Assembly: GCA_033977485.1 (NCBI GenBank)
Contig: CM066998.1
Span: forward strand, 58,184,274-58,248,273
From: Hydrangea macrophylla
Taxonomy: Eukaryota; Streptophyta; Magnoliopsida; Cornales; Hydrangeaceae
Direction of reading: 5' to 3'
Length of the DNA stretch: 64,000 nucleotides
Shown here piece after piece: positions 32,612 through 44,332 of the stretch; the stretch's first letter is position 1; the number at the start of each line of letters is the position of its first letter. The notes under the pieces are model-generated. The model saw only the letters and a list, made by a program, of their open reading frames with translations. It had not been told where the DNA came from and ran no database searches. Made by a program: the position numbers and the translations under genes.

Positions 32612-32880
32612 CTTCATCTCGCGCGCGCGATCGCGCGAACGAGGGTCGGGCGAGCGGACCGCGCGTGCGAGCTGTGCAATTTCAGGCAGACAGAAAAGAT
32701 TTTAATTAGAAAAATGAAAAATTAGGCAGATCGCGCGAGCAGACCGCGCGAGCGACCCGCGCGCGCGATCTTCCTGTACTCTGGTAGATAGAAAGGTTTT
32801 AATAAAGAAAACGAAAAATGGGCATATCGCGCGCGCAATCGCGCGATCGGACCGCACGAGCGACCTGCGCGTGCGACTTC
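32612..32880. repeat. CpG-dense minisatellite
   Basis: About two and a half units of roughly 100 bp alternate a CG-packed half (CGCGCGCGATCGCGCG, GACCGCGCGAGCGACC) with an AT-rich half (AGAAAAATGAAAAATTAGG). It lies inside the outer solo LTR. CpG density is extreme compared with its surroundings. Confidence 0.75.
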
Positions 32881-33187
32881 TGGCAGTTTCTAGTTTTGCT
32901 TGTTTTGTGATAAGGGACTGTTTGGGGTAAATTTATATACTGTTTGAGTACTGTTTGGGAAATTTATTAAATCAGAATCTTAATTGGTTATGTTTGGACG
33001 ATTAAAACGTGGTATTGTGACTTATCAATCCCCGTACGCCCGTTGTTTATATAATTCAGTGATTTGCCTCATGTTTTAAAGTTTCATGACATACATGTGG
33101 AGTCAGTTGTACATGAATTGTGAGTGTGAATGTTGGTCAGTATGGAAAAGAGTAATGGTCAGTGTGGCATAGTGAGTGCGGTTGAGA

Positions 33188-33480
33188 TTGTATTGTGGAC
33201 ACTCCCTGGTAAGTGAGTACCAAAGTGTGTTGTGATTAAGATTGCGACGAGGATGTCTTTGAAATGCGACGGTGGCAAAACTGGACACTCCCTGACGACC
33301 ATGGTAGCGTCAAAGTGTGTGAAGCCGAACTTGGACATTCCCTGGCACCCATGGAAGTGCTAAAGTGTGGCCTACGGACACTCCCTGATACCCGAGTCTG
33401 GATACTGTGTGAGGGTTCCTCCGGTATTTGCATGGCGGATTAGGTAGTCAAAGTGTGAGACATTGGACACTCCCCGGTAC
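33188..33480. repeat. GGACACTCCCTGG minisatellite in the outer LTR
   Basis: Degenerate units containing GGACACTCCCTGG and then AAAGTGTG repeat every roughly 40-70 bp. The array is cut by the next solo LTR and resumes at about 36535..36610 (GGACATTCCCTGG), which shows directly that the inner element came later. Confidence 0.7.
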
Positions 33481-36400
33481 TGTAGACACCCCAATTTTGA
33501 CCAAACGTCGAATTAAGGAGAGTGTCACCTCCACGTCCAATGATGATAAGGACCGAAAGATTCGAAGTATTCCAAGCTCTTCAGAAAGTTCTCCAAACGC
33601 GGTAAAATTTCACAAAAAGAGGAAAATACCAGGTATTTAGGAGAATTCAGGTATAAAACACCATTTTTGAAAAAGATCTTCGAAAATAAGTTTCTTTAAG
33701 AAAAAGGAAGAAAGAAAAGACCTAAAAAGGGAAGTTCAATAAAAAACGGCACACGGCAGTATTTCGCGGCACTCGGTGAGTGCCGGACAGCATTCAGAGA
33801 ATGCCGAACGACAGTCATCGAATGCCGGTCAGGCATTCGGCAAGTGCCGCCGACATTTTCTGACTGCCGTTTGCTTTTAAAGTCCGTATTTTATGGTACA
33901 ATACGTATGTGTATGCGGATAAAAACAAAAAACTGATAAAGTAAGGCTGACTAAAACGCGGCAGTTAATAATTTTCCGTGGCTTTCAATAGGTGCCTTTT
34001 GCGGCAGTCATAGAATGCCGTCGCGGCATTCACGGAGTGCCGTTGCGGCAGTCACTGACTGCCGCAAAAGGTTTTTGACTGCCGCCCTGTGCAGCAGTCT
34101 GTCTATTTTCAGGAAGTACGTATTGTACCACCAAATGAAACATTTACACCTGTCTTTTACTCCGAATTCACTGAAAATACTTGGTAATTTTGCCTATAAA
34201 AGAGGGAGGATCTTCCTTGGGAGAGAGAGACACAAAAAAAGGAGAACCACCATTACACTAACACATATTTGAGAGAGAAAAGAGAGAGTTTGGAGAGCTT
34301 GAAGAAGAGTTTGGAAGATCTTCAAAGTAAAGAGGCTTTGAGGATAGTTTGGAGGTGATCCTCTAACCATAAGTTGTTATTTTCTTTATTTCTCTTAAGT
34401 CTCCAATTTTAAAACTACTTAGTTTTCTTGATTTCATTTTCTCTTTTTTTGTTCATACTTTTCTCTTGAGATTCTTGGAGATCTTCAATATCTCTATTGA
34501 AAGCTCTTGAGTTCGATCTTTTGAATCTCATGTAAGCTTATGCTTCACATGGGAGTCAAAGTTTGATCATCATTTCACTTTGTAAACAAATAGGTGGATC
34601 CAAGTCCATATTCATGACTTGGATTCTCTAACTTGGAATTTCATGGGGTCTTCTCTATATCCTCTTGAAGTTCATGAGCTAGTTCTTAGATTCTTCTTCT
34701 CTTTTTCTTGTTTATGTTCTTCTCTTGAGACTCTTGGGGATCTTCCATATCTCACTTGAATCTCATGAGTTTGATCTTTTAGTCTCATGTAAGCTTATGA
34801 TTCACATGAGATTTAAAGTTGATCATCACTTTAGTAAGAACAAGTAGATGAATCCAAACCCCTACCATGGTTTGGGTCCTCTAAGCTTGAGTTTTCATGG
34901 AGTCTCCTTATATTCCTTGAAAACTCATGAGTTTTAGTCATGTCTTGATCCCCAATGACCATCAAATGGTAGGAGAAGTGGTTTGGTTTAAACCCAACTT
35001 CATGATTTAATAGTTGGGGTTAACAAATAAAAGTTGAACTTGACAAATGAAAACAGTGAGTTCACAAACTGTTTTTGATCAAAGATTTTTAGTTCGAAAT
35101 CTAACCGTTGAAATCAAGTGAAACCAACGGGAAAGTGTCAATAACACAATATTCTACCACTGTAATTTTTGTTTTAAGGTGGCTTCATGTTTAGAGGGGT
35201 TTGATCATGGGTTTTGTGAGTTAACCACAATATGTCCAGAGTTCAGAATAGTTTCAGAACAGTAAAACGTTTTTGAAATTAGTAAATCGGAGCTTTAGTA
35301 AGGTGTTTGTGACCCAAAATAATTTTTTCTAAGTAGATTAATGTGTTAGGAGGTCACCCTAAAAAGAATGAAGCATTTAGGATTATTTTACTATTTTTAA
35401 CAAATCAAACAAAATCTCTGGACAGAGAGTTGTACATCTCTGAGTGATGGTTGGTGTTTGTCCTTTTCCCAGAGATCCAACCGTTGAAACTTTGATTTTC
35501 TTTTTGATTTGGAAACTAGACTCACAGAGGCATCGTGTGTCCAAAATTCACCGAAATCAACCCATGGGAAGCATGCTTTTATTTCTTTAAAGTTCTGGTC
35601 TGCTCTCTGCAATTTTTAGAATTTTATGACAGATTTGACCAACTTTGTAAATAATGGTTCAAATGATCTTTTCATGGTCTAGGGTTCAAACCATGCTTTA
35701 AGGATAATTAGTTAAACTTAAATTCAGAGGTTAAATGATTCAAATCAATGAATAAGTTAATAGCTTACTCTTGTTCATATTCATAAATTCATATACATTC
35801 ATCCATACATGTTGATACTTGTAACTAGGATTTATTTTAGCTAGAGCATGTTACTTATGATTCAATAATATATCTTGTTTAAAACATGTGGACTAACCCT
35901 TTGTTTTGTAGCGCTATTAAGGTATGATTTATCAAAATCCTCTCTAGTTTATTCATTTATTGATTTTATTGATTTTCAAGCCTTTTTTACGACACCTTAG
36001 AATTAAGTCTTGCCTTATGTGTATATATGTGATTAGAGACCTTTTTTAGTAGGATTTCTTTACTTTGTATGAATTTCACGTTTAATATTCTCGGCCGGAT
36101 CCCGGGTAAGTTCCCTTGTTCTCTATCTTGCATATCATGTTGTTTGCTAATTGAATTACTTGATTGATTTTGAATGATATTTTCCCCTTAGCAATCTTAC
36201 ACCATTTGGACATGCTTTTGTAATGTATATTTACATATGTATTAATTGAGGGCATACTTAGATTAATAATTGGATTAAAAGGATGTTAAGTAGAGACCTA
36301 TCGCGAGATAGGATGAAAAGGGGTGTTTTAGTCCATTGGGCTCCTTCCCTTTTCATTCCATAATCCCCGGACCTAGTCAAATCTTTGGTTTCGCAAAAGA

Positions 36401-36529
36401 TCAGTTTCCTTCTTGAAATGGTTTCTTAATTTTCCTTTTAAAAATTATGTGGCGACTCGTTTTGTTTTTGAATTTGGAAAAGAAGTTTTAAAAGAAAAGC
36501 TGTGGGTAAGTCAACCTGCGATATCCACA
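33481..36529 (+). mobile_element. Solo LTR, Tat/Ogre-like, 3.05 kb
   Basis: It starts TGTAGACACCCC and ends GATATCCACA, and is flanked by the perfect 5 bp duplication GGTAC (33476..33480 and 36530..36534). A TATAAAAG box at 34195..34202 gives the transcription direction as plus. GTGGCGACTCG near the 3' end is a word often seen at the end of Tat/Ogre LTRs. No second LTR or coding region adjoins it, so internal recombination removed the rest. Strand is inferred from the TATA box. Confidence 0.72.
33755..34095. repeat. Cluster of short palindromes upstream of the solo-LTR TATA box
   Basis: Many words of the type CGGCACTCGGTGAGTGCCG, CGGCATTCGGCAAGTGCCG and GGCAGTCACTGACTGCC follow one another in two groups (33755..33870 and 34000..34095). 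Each is a small hairpin with variable loops and matching stem changes. They lie about 100-440 bp before the TATA box, where LTR enhancers usually sit. Confidence 0.65.
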
Positions 36530-37789
36530 GGTACCCCGGACCAAAGTGTGAGGCAAACTGGACATTCCCTGGCACCCCTGTGCTAAAGTGTGGCTATCGG
36601 AGTATTTCAAAGATACCGGTGTGTGATTGTGGGTTGTTGGGTTTTGTCGAGAGAAAAGAGTCGGTGAGATAAGATGGTGCATTGTCTCATACACGGTCAC
36701 ATATATGTGAATTATATCTTTTAAATAATATTGTGCTTGTTTCCTAAAATGAACTCCTTGCTTTAATATAAACTTGTTAAATTAATTGAGGAATGGAAAG
36801 AGGTAAATGAGTATGTTTTACATTCAAAGTTATGTTTTTAATACTCACCAACTTCTTGAAGCTGACGACGTTGATGCGTCCTGGACATTCGTGTTCAGGT
36901 TTTTCAGGTTATGACCAGGTTGAACATTATGATTATGCTAATTGAAAATGACTGGTTGGAAGAAAGACTGTTACCTATACTCTATGTTTTAAGTTATAAA
37001 CTGTTTTGTAATAAGGATGACTATAATATACATTAGTTATTATTTTGTTTTAAGGCGGCTTGTGCCTTAGTTGACCCCGTATTGTAATATGTAATAAGTT
37101 AGAAAAATATTTGTAAGCTTTGATTGCTCTGCTCTGATTATTATGTTTTTGATTGCTCTGTTCCCATTGTCCATAAAGGAAATTAAACGCTTTCCATATT
37201 TATGCTACGTCGGGGCGTGACAGGCTCGGCTCCGCTCGATAATAAACGAGCCAAGGTCAAGGTTGAGCAGGATGCCAACTCTTACACTATGTTTGGGAGT
37301 TTTAAAATGGAGAGAAAAGAAGAGAAAAGAAGAGAATGTACCTCACTTTCTCTCACTTTCTTTCGTTTGCGAGTTTTAGTGAGGAAAGAAAGGGAGAGAA
37401 AAGGAGAGAAAAATAACTCCCACTTTCTTTCTATTTCTTTATCTCCAAGTTGGGAAGAAATGGAGAGAAAAGAAAGTGAGGATTAATGATTTTTTTATTA
37501 ATACCCATAACACCCTTTATTTAATTCTTAACAAATTTAAATTCCATCCAAGTCCTAGGGTTAATATAATACATTGTTATATACGTCAAAAATAAAAAGG
37601 GTAACTTAATATATAATCCTAATATAGACACCTAACTAGAAATTAAACCCTTTTTAAAATGAAACTAGAAATAGGTCCCTAATTTATTTTGAGGACCAAA
37701 ATACCCCTATATAATTATATATAGAAATATATTTATACACATATATAATATTTACTTCCCACAATCAAGGTTTTAAAATTCAAAACCCA

Positions 37790-37820
37790 TATTAACTACA
37801 TATATATATGTATATATATT

Positions 37821-37852
<32 letters not shown>

Positions 37853-38949
37853 AACAAAAGTTGAAGGAGAGAAAGAAAGAAGACTTCGCAACACCATGTC
37901 CACCACCTTCCGTCATAGGTGATTCATGAAGATCGTCGACACAGAAGCTTGATTCATTATTGACTACGTATTCTAAGAATTTTGGTACAAATTTCTCACA
38001 ATTTTGAAACAAGTAGCTTCGATTCAAACATTGGAGTTTTTTTTTAGAAAAATGGTTATTGTTTTGATTAGGGCTTGGCTTCACACTAAAAGTTTTTCGA
38101 TTCGACAACGACGATTGGAAGACTGTATGACAGCAATGGCTAGAACACTAACTCGAGTCTTTCGTTTAACCTCTATAATCTTTTCATTTTTTTAAACATT
38201 ATATTTGTTTTGTTTATAGTTTTTTAGTGATGTGGAAAATTTCATGATCTCTAAGAGAATAATAGTGAGAAATTTGTTTGTGTGTATATATATATATTTG
38301 AATGGAAGTTTCGCAAAGAATTCGTCTTATTAAAGTTTTTGTTTTTGAACAGAAGTGGGAATTTCTCATCAAATTTGGAGTTATTTGGTGAGAACTTCTC
38401 ACTTTGTTAATGAGAAGTAATAAATTTCTTATACATATGGTCTGCATGTGTGTATATATTTGAACAAAATGTGATAAATTCTCACTAAATAACCACAAAT
38501 TTCTCACCTTACATTAAAAACTAAAAAAAAAAAAAAAAAAACTGTGCTAATACCATTACGCATATACATAACATAACTATGATTATTTTTAACACAAAGA
38601 CATGCAAACATACTGAGAAGTTTTTCACTTAATGATGATAAAATATTCTTACATATTAAGTGAGAAATTCTCACTAAATACTAAGAAAATTATCCGTTGA
38701 TTTTAGGGATATTAATCTCATTATCCATGATCTCCTAAAAATACGCTTCCCTTAACTGTATATAACACAAATTTGAAATTATTTTGAATATACACAGCTG
38801 TATATATATATATATATATATATATAAGGTGAGAAATTCTCACATTACTCTTTTAAACCGAAAGCCCTTGATATTTGGGATATTAATCCCCTTATCCATG
38901 ATCTCCTAATAATTCGTTTCACGATTTTGGAAGTATTTTGAATATACAC

Positions 38950-39028
<79 letters not shown>

Positions 39029-39812
39029 AGTATGAATTTTGCACTATATTAAGAGAATTTATCACCTTTTTATCAGCAACCTTCAATCTTCCACACAAAA
39101 TAATCTTATTTTTGTGATTTAAATCAATATAAAATATACAGATCATTTTCTACTATAAACATATTACATACAGATCATTTTATCAGAGTGAGTAAATTCC
39201 TTGATTTTAGCAAACAAATTTGAAAGTTGAGTAAAATAAGGAAACTACTTGATTTTAACAATATTTATTCTTTTATCCGTGATCTCCATGGATTACATTT
39301 GCCATACCCGTCATTCACACGCCTTATTTGTGCTGGCGGTACATATATACATATATACATCTAATCATATGGCCAATTTCGAATGCTCTAATAACAAATT
39401 TCTCACTTAGTAATACAAATTTCTCACTTTTTGAATAGATATAATACGAAATTTCTCACAACTAAGTCACTTCTTCCAACAAGATTATCACCAAATTCTC
39501 AAATTATGAAATCCAGCATGATTTCGCACTATACTGTGAATTACAGTTATAAATTTTACACTATATTGTGAGAATTTCTCACCTTTTTATCAGCAACTTT
39601 CAATCTTCCACACAAAATTATCTATTATTTCTATGATTCGAATCAATAAAACATACAAATTATTTTCTACTATAAACATATTACATACAGATTTTAAAAA
39701 GACATTGTTTTGAACCACAAATCAACATAATTTTTGGAATAAAAATCATTATCCATGATCTCCTTACAATCTGCTCCATTTATTAATTACCTTATATAAC
39801 TTTATTTGAATT
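37790..39812. repeat. AT-rich repeats and microsatellites in the PIF-like element
   Basis: This contains TA and GA runs at 37801..37853, a TA run near 38800..38826, a long CT microsatellite at about 38952..39007 and a TA run to 39028. Words of the type GAGAAATTTCTCA recur throughout. A block of about 160 bp at 39025..39182 is repeated at 39543..39700. No gene is visible. Confidence 0.65.
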
Positions 39813-39837
39813 CACTACACCATATGGCCTCATTACT

Positions 39838-40098
39838 AACGGATATTTCCGTTGGGAAAAGTATTTCTAACGGATATATCCGTTAGCATTTTAGCGTTAG
39901 TAATATTACTAACGGATTTACTAACGGATATATCTGTTAGTAAAATTAATTTTTCTAACGGATATATCCGTTAGTAAATCCGTTAGTAATTACTAATGGA
40001 TATATCTGTTGGAAAGCTACTTACTAACGGTTGTTTTTCAACTGAATACTAACGGTTTGTCAACAATTTCTAACGGATAACGGATATATCCGTTAGAA
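39838..40098. repeat. CACTA left subterminal repeats
   Basis: At least nine full or partial copies of CTAACGGATATATCCGTTAG-type words occur in both orientations. In En/Spm elements such arrays bind the accessory protein TnpA and are required for excision. The right-end counterpart is at 49283..49447. Confidence 0.8.
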
Positions 40099-40885
40099 AT
40101 ATGCATAAATATAAAAAAATAATAATAATAATAATTTAATTATATACTTCCCAATTATTATTATATATATTTTTTGTTGCACCTAATGAACAACCATATT
40201 GATTTATATCTAACACAAAAAATAACAAATTAATCTATATCCAACACAACAAAACATAATTAATCTCTAAGAAACACACAAAGCTCAATATATCTATAAC
40301 AAAACAACAAATATAATTCATAATAATCATAACAAATAGAATCGTGAATACTCTACTGTATTATTTGGAATATTCTCTATGAATCCTAAAAATAAAACAT
40401 CAATATATATAAATTACAAACATGTACTTCACAATATTCTCAATGAATCCTAAAAATAAAGCATCAATGCATATACATTATACAAGCATATACTTTATAC
40501 TCCCGCCCTATGACTACTGCTCCATCCCTTTGATGTATCAAATTAAACCCACGGTTATCACCTATGATTCTGGAATTCTGATTTCTCATATTATATCCTG
40601 CATAGATAAAAGCAAACAAAATCTTTCAATGGCACAAAAATAATATCCAAACCAAGACATCTCTCAATATGTATAAATCCAAACCAAGCTGACAACAAAG
40701 GCATTAAAACTACAAAAGTTGTGATAATACGAAGCTAATGTTGCTTTCTTGCTTATAAAGTAATGAACGACAAGACCTGAGTATACATGGATAATGCCCC
40801 CAATGTTCCAAAGATAGAATTGAAAAATGACTAACTAATTTGTGGTTTGAAGGTTTACTCATATAAAAGTCCACTTCAACAATCA

Positions 40886-41338
<453 letters not shown>

Positions 41339-41392
41339 TTAGGGCAAAAAATAGAGCATATTCTGTGAGGATTCAAAGAATATTAAGATTTA

Positions 41393-42430
41393 GGGTAAAT
41401 TACACAAACCTCCCTTGAGGTTTGCCTTAATTACACGGACCTCCCCTCTTATTTCAAAAATTACACAGACCTCCCTCGAGGTTTGAATTAAGTAACAAAA
41501 CGCCCCCTCCCCTAACGGTTCGTTAGTTTTTTTTACATTAGCCTCCCCTGAAAATTACAATTAGCCCCCCTAATATTATAAAATTATCATACTAAAACCC
41601 CATTTCTCTTATATTTTATATTTTTGTGCTAATTATAAAATCCCTCCTCCCTCCTATGTTTTTGGGTTAATTTTTTTAGCATTAATTTATATCATCTACA
41701 CAAAATATACACAAAACATATATAAATAGGTCCAATTTTTTTTTCCCCCGAACAAACCTCTATCAAGCCCCCTGTATTAATTTTCTAGATCCGCCCCTGT
41801 CCCTATGCTTCAAAAGTGGACACTTAACCCCCTGTGATTGTGGACTAAAATAAAACTATTATGATTTCACTCAAAGAGCGTTAACCCCAAAGTTAACATC
41901 ACAAAATGGGTTAAGTGTTTATATTTTTAACCAATTTTAGAATTTTTGTCAGTTTTGAGTGAAATCATAACAATTCCATTTTAGTCCACAATCACAGGGG
42001 GTTAAGTGTCCACTTTTGAAGCATAGGGACAGGGGCGGATCTAGAAAATTAATACAGGGGGGGCTTGATAGAGGTTTGTTGGGGGGAAAAAAAATTTGGA
42101 CCTATTTATATATGTTTTGTGTATATTTTGTGTAGATGATATAAATTAATGCTAAAAAAATTAACCCAAAAACATAGAAGGGAGGAGGGATTTTATAATT
42201 AGAACAAAAATATAAGAAAATGGGGCTTAGTATGACAATTTTATAATATTAGGGGGGCTAATTGTAATTTTCAGGGGAGGCTAATGTAAAAAAAAACTAA
42301 CAGACCGTTAGGGGAGGGGGCGTTTTGTTACCTAATTCAAACCTAGAGGGAGGTCTGTGTAATTTTTGAAACAAGAGGGGAGGTCCGTGTAATTAAGGCA
42401 AACCTCAGGGGAGGTTTGTGTAATTTACCC
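41393..42430. mobile_element. Mutator-type foldback element, 1 kb hairpin
   Basis: Two arms of roughly 480-500 bp are inverted near-copies beginning GGGTAAATTACACAAACCTC, leaving a short loop near 41900..41940. The perfect 9 bp duplication TAAGATTTA (41384..41392 and 42431..42439) marks the Mutator superfamily. It is nested in the CACTA element. A related end begins near 63743 and runs off the window. Confidence 0.88.
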
Positions 42431-42639
42431 TAAGATTTAATGTGAAAAGTTCGCGAAATAAAGAAGAAATTGAAAGTTGGTGATTAAAAATTGGCAATAA
42501 TTTCAAAAAAAATATTGGTACTAATACACTAGACAAACCTGACCTTTGGCATTTTTGCACAAAGTAAATTCTCTTGGACTCAAAGGTATACAAGATTTGA
42601 CCATATATAGGTAACATAAAATTGCATTTGAGCAAAACA

Positions 42640-42815
42640 TTTCAGCAAAACCGGGGCTGTTTCAGTAAAATAGGGGCTGATTGGGGCTGTTTTTAGCTCT
42701 TTTTGGGGCTGAAAAATGCAGTAAACTCAACATAACATGGACTGTTTTGGGGCTGTTTTAAGGTCTACTTATAGGCAGGAAAATGCAGCAAAACATGGGC
42801 TGTTTTTAGTTCCTA
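42640..42815. repeat. GGGGCTGTTTT short repeats
   Basis: The word GGGGCTGTTTT and variants with AAAATGCAG recur about eight times. An inverted remnant (AAAACAGCCCC) appears near 45690. No gene is evident. Confidence 0.5.
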
Positions 42816-43984
42816 AAGGAGTCTTGCTATCTTAGATAAGTTAACGTTAACCACATTGTCAAGAAACTAACAAAAACTCAGCATTTCAACTTGGGTCCAC
42901 AATCCATAGACAAAACTATTTCAATTCAAAGCTAAAAGCTCAAACCTCCTACTAATTATTAAGTTAAATAAACTCTTAGTTATGGTGGATTGATTCTTAC
43001 CATGTCATTGGGTCAAACATGGCTGGGCCAAACCAAAACATTGAAAAACTTGTTAACATTATTTTTTTCAAACAAACAAATAATGGGAAGGTGGACATTG
43101 AAGTAATTCAAAACAATACACCAACGGATTATACACTCTAAACTAATTAACCCCATACCGAAAAACTAAAATAACAAGGCATATGGTTCCAACTATAGAG
43201 CTTGAAGCCGGCAAGAAAAGGTCCCAGAGGGAGAAAGGGAAATGAGATTTGGGTTTTTGATTTGGGTATGCATATGGGTGAAAGGGAGAGAGAGTGAACA
43301 AAAAGAGTATAAGATAGAGGGAGGGCTGATAGTGAGGGTATGTGTGTGTTTGTTTAAATCAAACTTTTTCTTAGTGGATGACTAAGAAACACATGCTCTT
43401 CTTTATAAAACTAAATTTCCAAACACACGCTTTTGGGTAAGTGAATCCTTTTTTTGAGTAAGTAATGTGTTCAAGTAGTTTAACTTACTAAAGTTTACTG
43501 TTGTACTGCTGCAAACTTGTGTTGTACTCTGACTGAATCCTTTTTTCGTTGCCCTCTGACTGAAGTTTACTGTTGTACTGCTGCAAACTTGTGTTGTACT
43601 CTTGTAATTGCTTATACATGTCATTTAGCGATGATATCTGCAGTCATGAAACCCATATGAGATGTAATTTTTAACTGACAAGAAAAATGAAACAAAAGTA
43701 ATCTAAATGAAATAGGCAGCAAAGTCAAAAGCTACATCCGCAAAGCAAAAATCTGCTACAATCAACTGACAAGAACAAGCACGGTTAAAAATATTTTGAT
43801 ACATTACTCACATTTCTAACACCCATCCAAAAGCTTTATCGGTCTCCGGATCATCTTTCATCCTCAGAAACATTCATCCACATAGCTGCAGTTTTTTCTA
43901 GTAGATACTGCAGCAATCACATTAGTTACTAACATTATTCTATGAGGGAGAGTGTAAAAGTTTAAGAAAAGATGAACATTGAGT

Positions 43985-44086
43985 TTTCTCATCCACTACA
44001 GCCTCTGCTGCACTAGCAATAGCATTCTTCATACTGTAGAGGTATTCTGCTCTCCAAAATTTTGTCCAGAACTCCTTTTCTGTCAT
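43985..44086 (-). pseudogene. TFB1: Captured exon of TFIIH subunit p62/TFB1 (BSD domain)
   Basis: After an acceptor-like GGATCTAG the minus strand encodes MTEKEFWTKFWRAEYLYSMK and then NAIASAAEAVVDEK. This matches the BSD-domain segment of plant TFIIH basal subunit p62/TFB1, where an FW-containing motif is followed by RAEYL and an alanine-rich stretch. Neighbouring exons were not recognised with confidence, although 43800..43915 and 44590..44760 also look exon-like. It lies in the CACTA element on the same strand as the RPL38 fragment. It is a gene fragment, not an expressed gene. Confidence 0.72.
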
Positions 44087-44306
44087 CTAGATCCAGTGTA
44101 CATACCAGCACGATGTATAAAATGCAAATATTCAACACTTAAGTTATCTTGAGTGAAAGAGAAATTAAATTAGTAAAGAAGGGGGTCTTTCACAACATGA
44201 ACTTCCTAAATATTGGAAAGATACATTTTTTTCACCTTGCTGGGAACAAAATTCAGGAATGCCTGGTGAACCTCTCAGCAAATATCTGCAAGATAATTTG
44301 ACTATA

Positions 44307-44332
44307 AGAAAAAAAAAAAAAAAAAAAAAAAA
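44307..44332. repeat. Poly-A run in the CACTA element
   Basis: A near-continuous A run on the plus strand lies between exon-like fragments. The surrounding 44100..46350 is AT-rich and holds no supported gene beyond the fragments already noted. Confidence 0.7.

Larger units (their letters stand above)
25145..37222 (+). mobile_element. Solo LTR (chromovirus type), split by two later insertions
   Basis: It begins TGTAATAACC and ends GGGGCGTGACA, and is flanked by the 5 bp duplication GGCTC (25140..25144 and 37223..37227). Removing the nested elements (26316..32477 and 33481..36529) leaves about 2.86 kb with no coding remains, so it is best read as a solo LTR. The terminal GGGGCGTGACA is also the end of the nested chromovirus LTR, suggesting related families. 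Confidence 0.75.
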
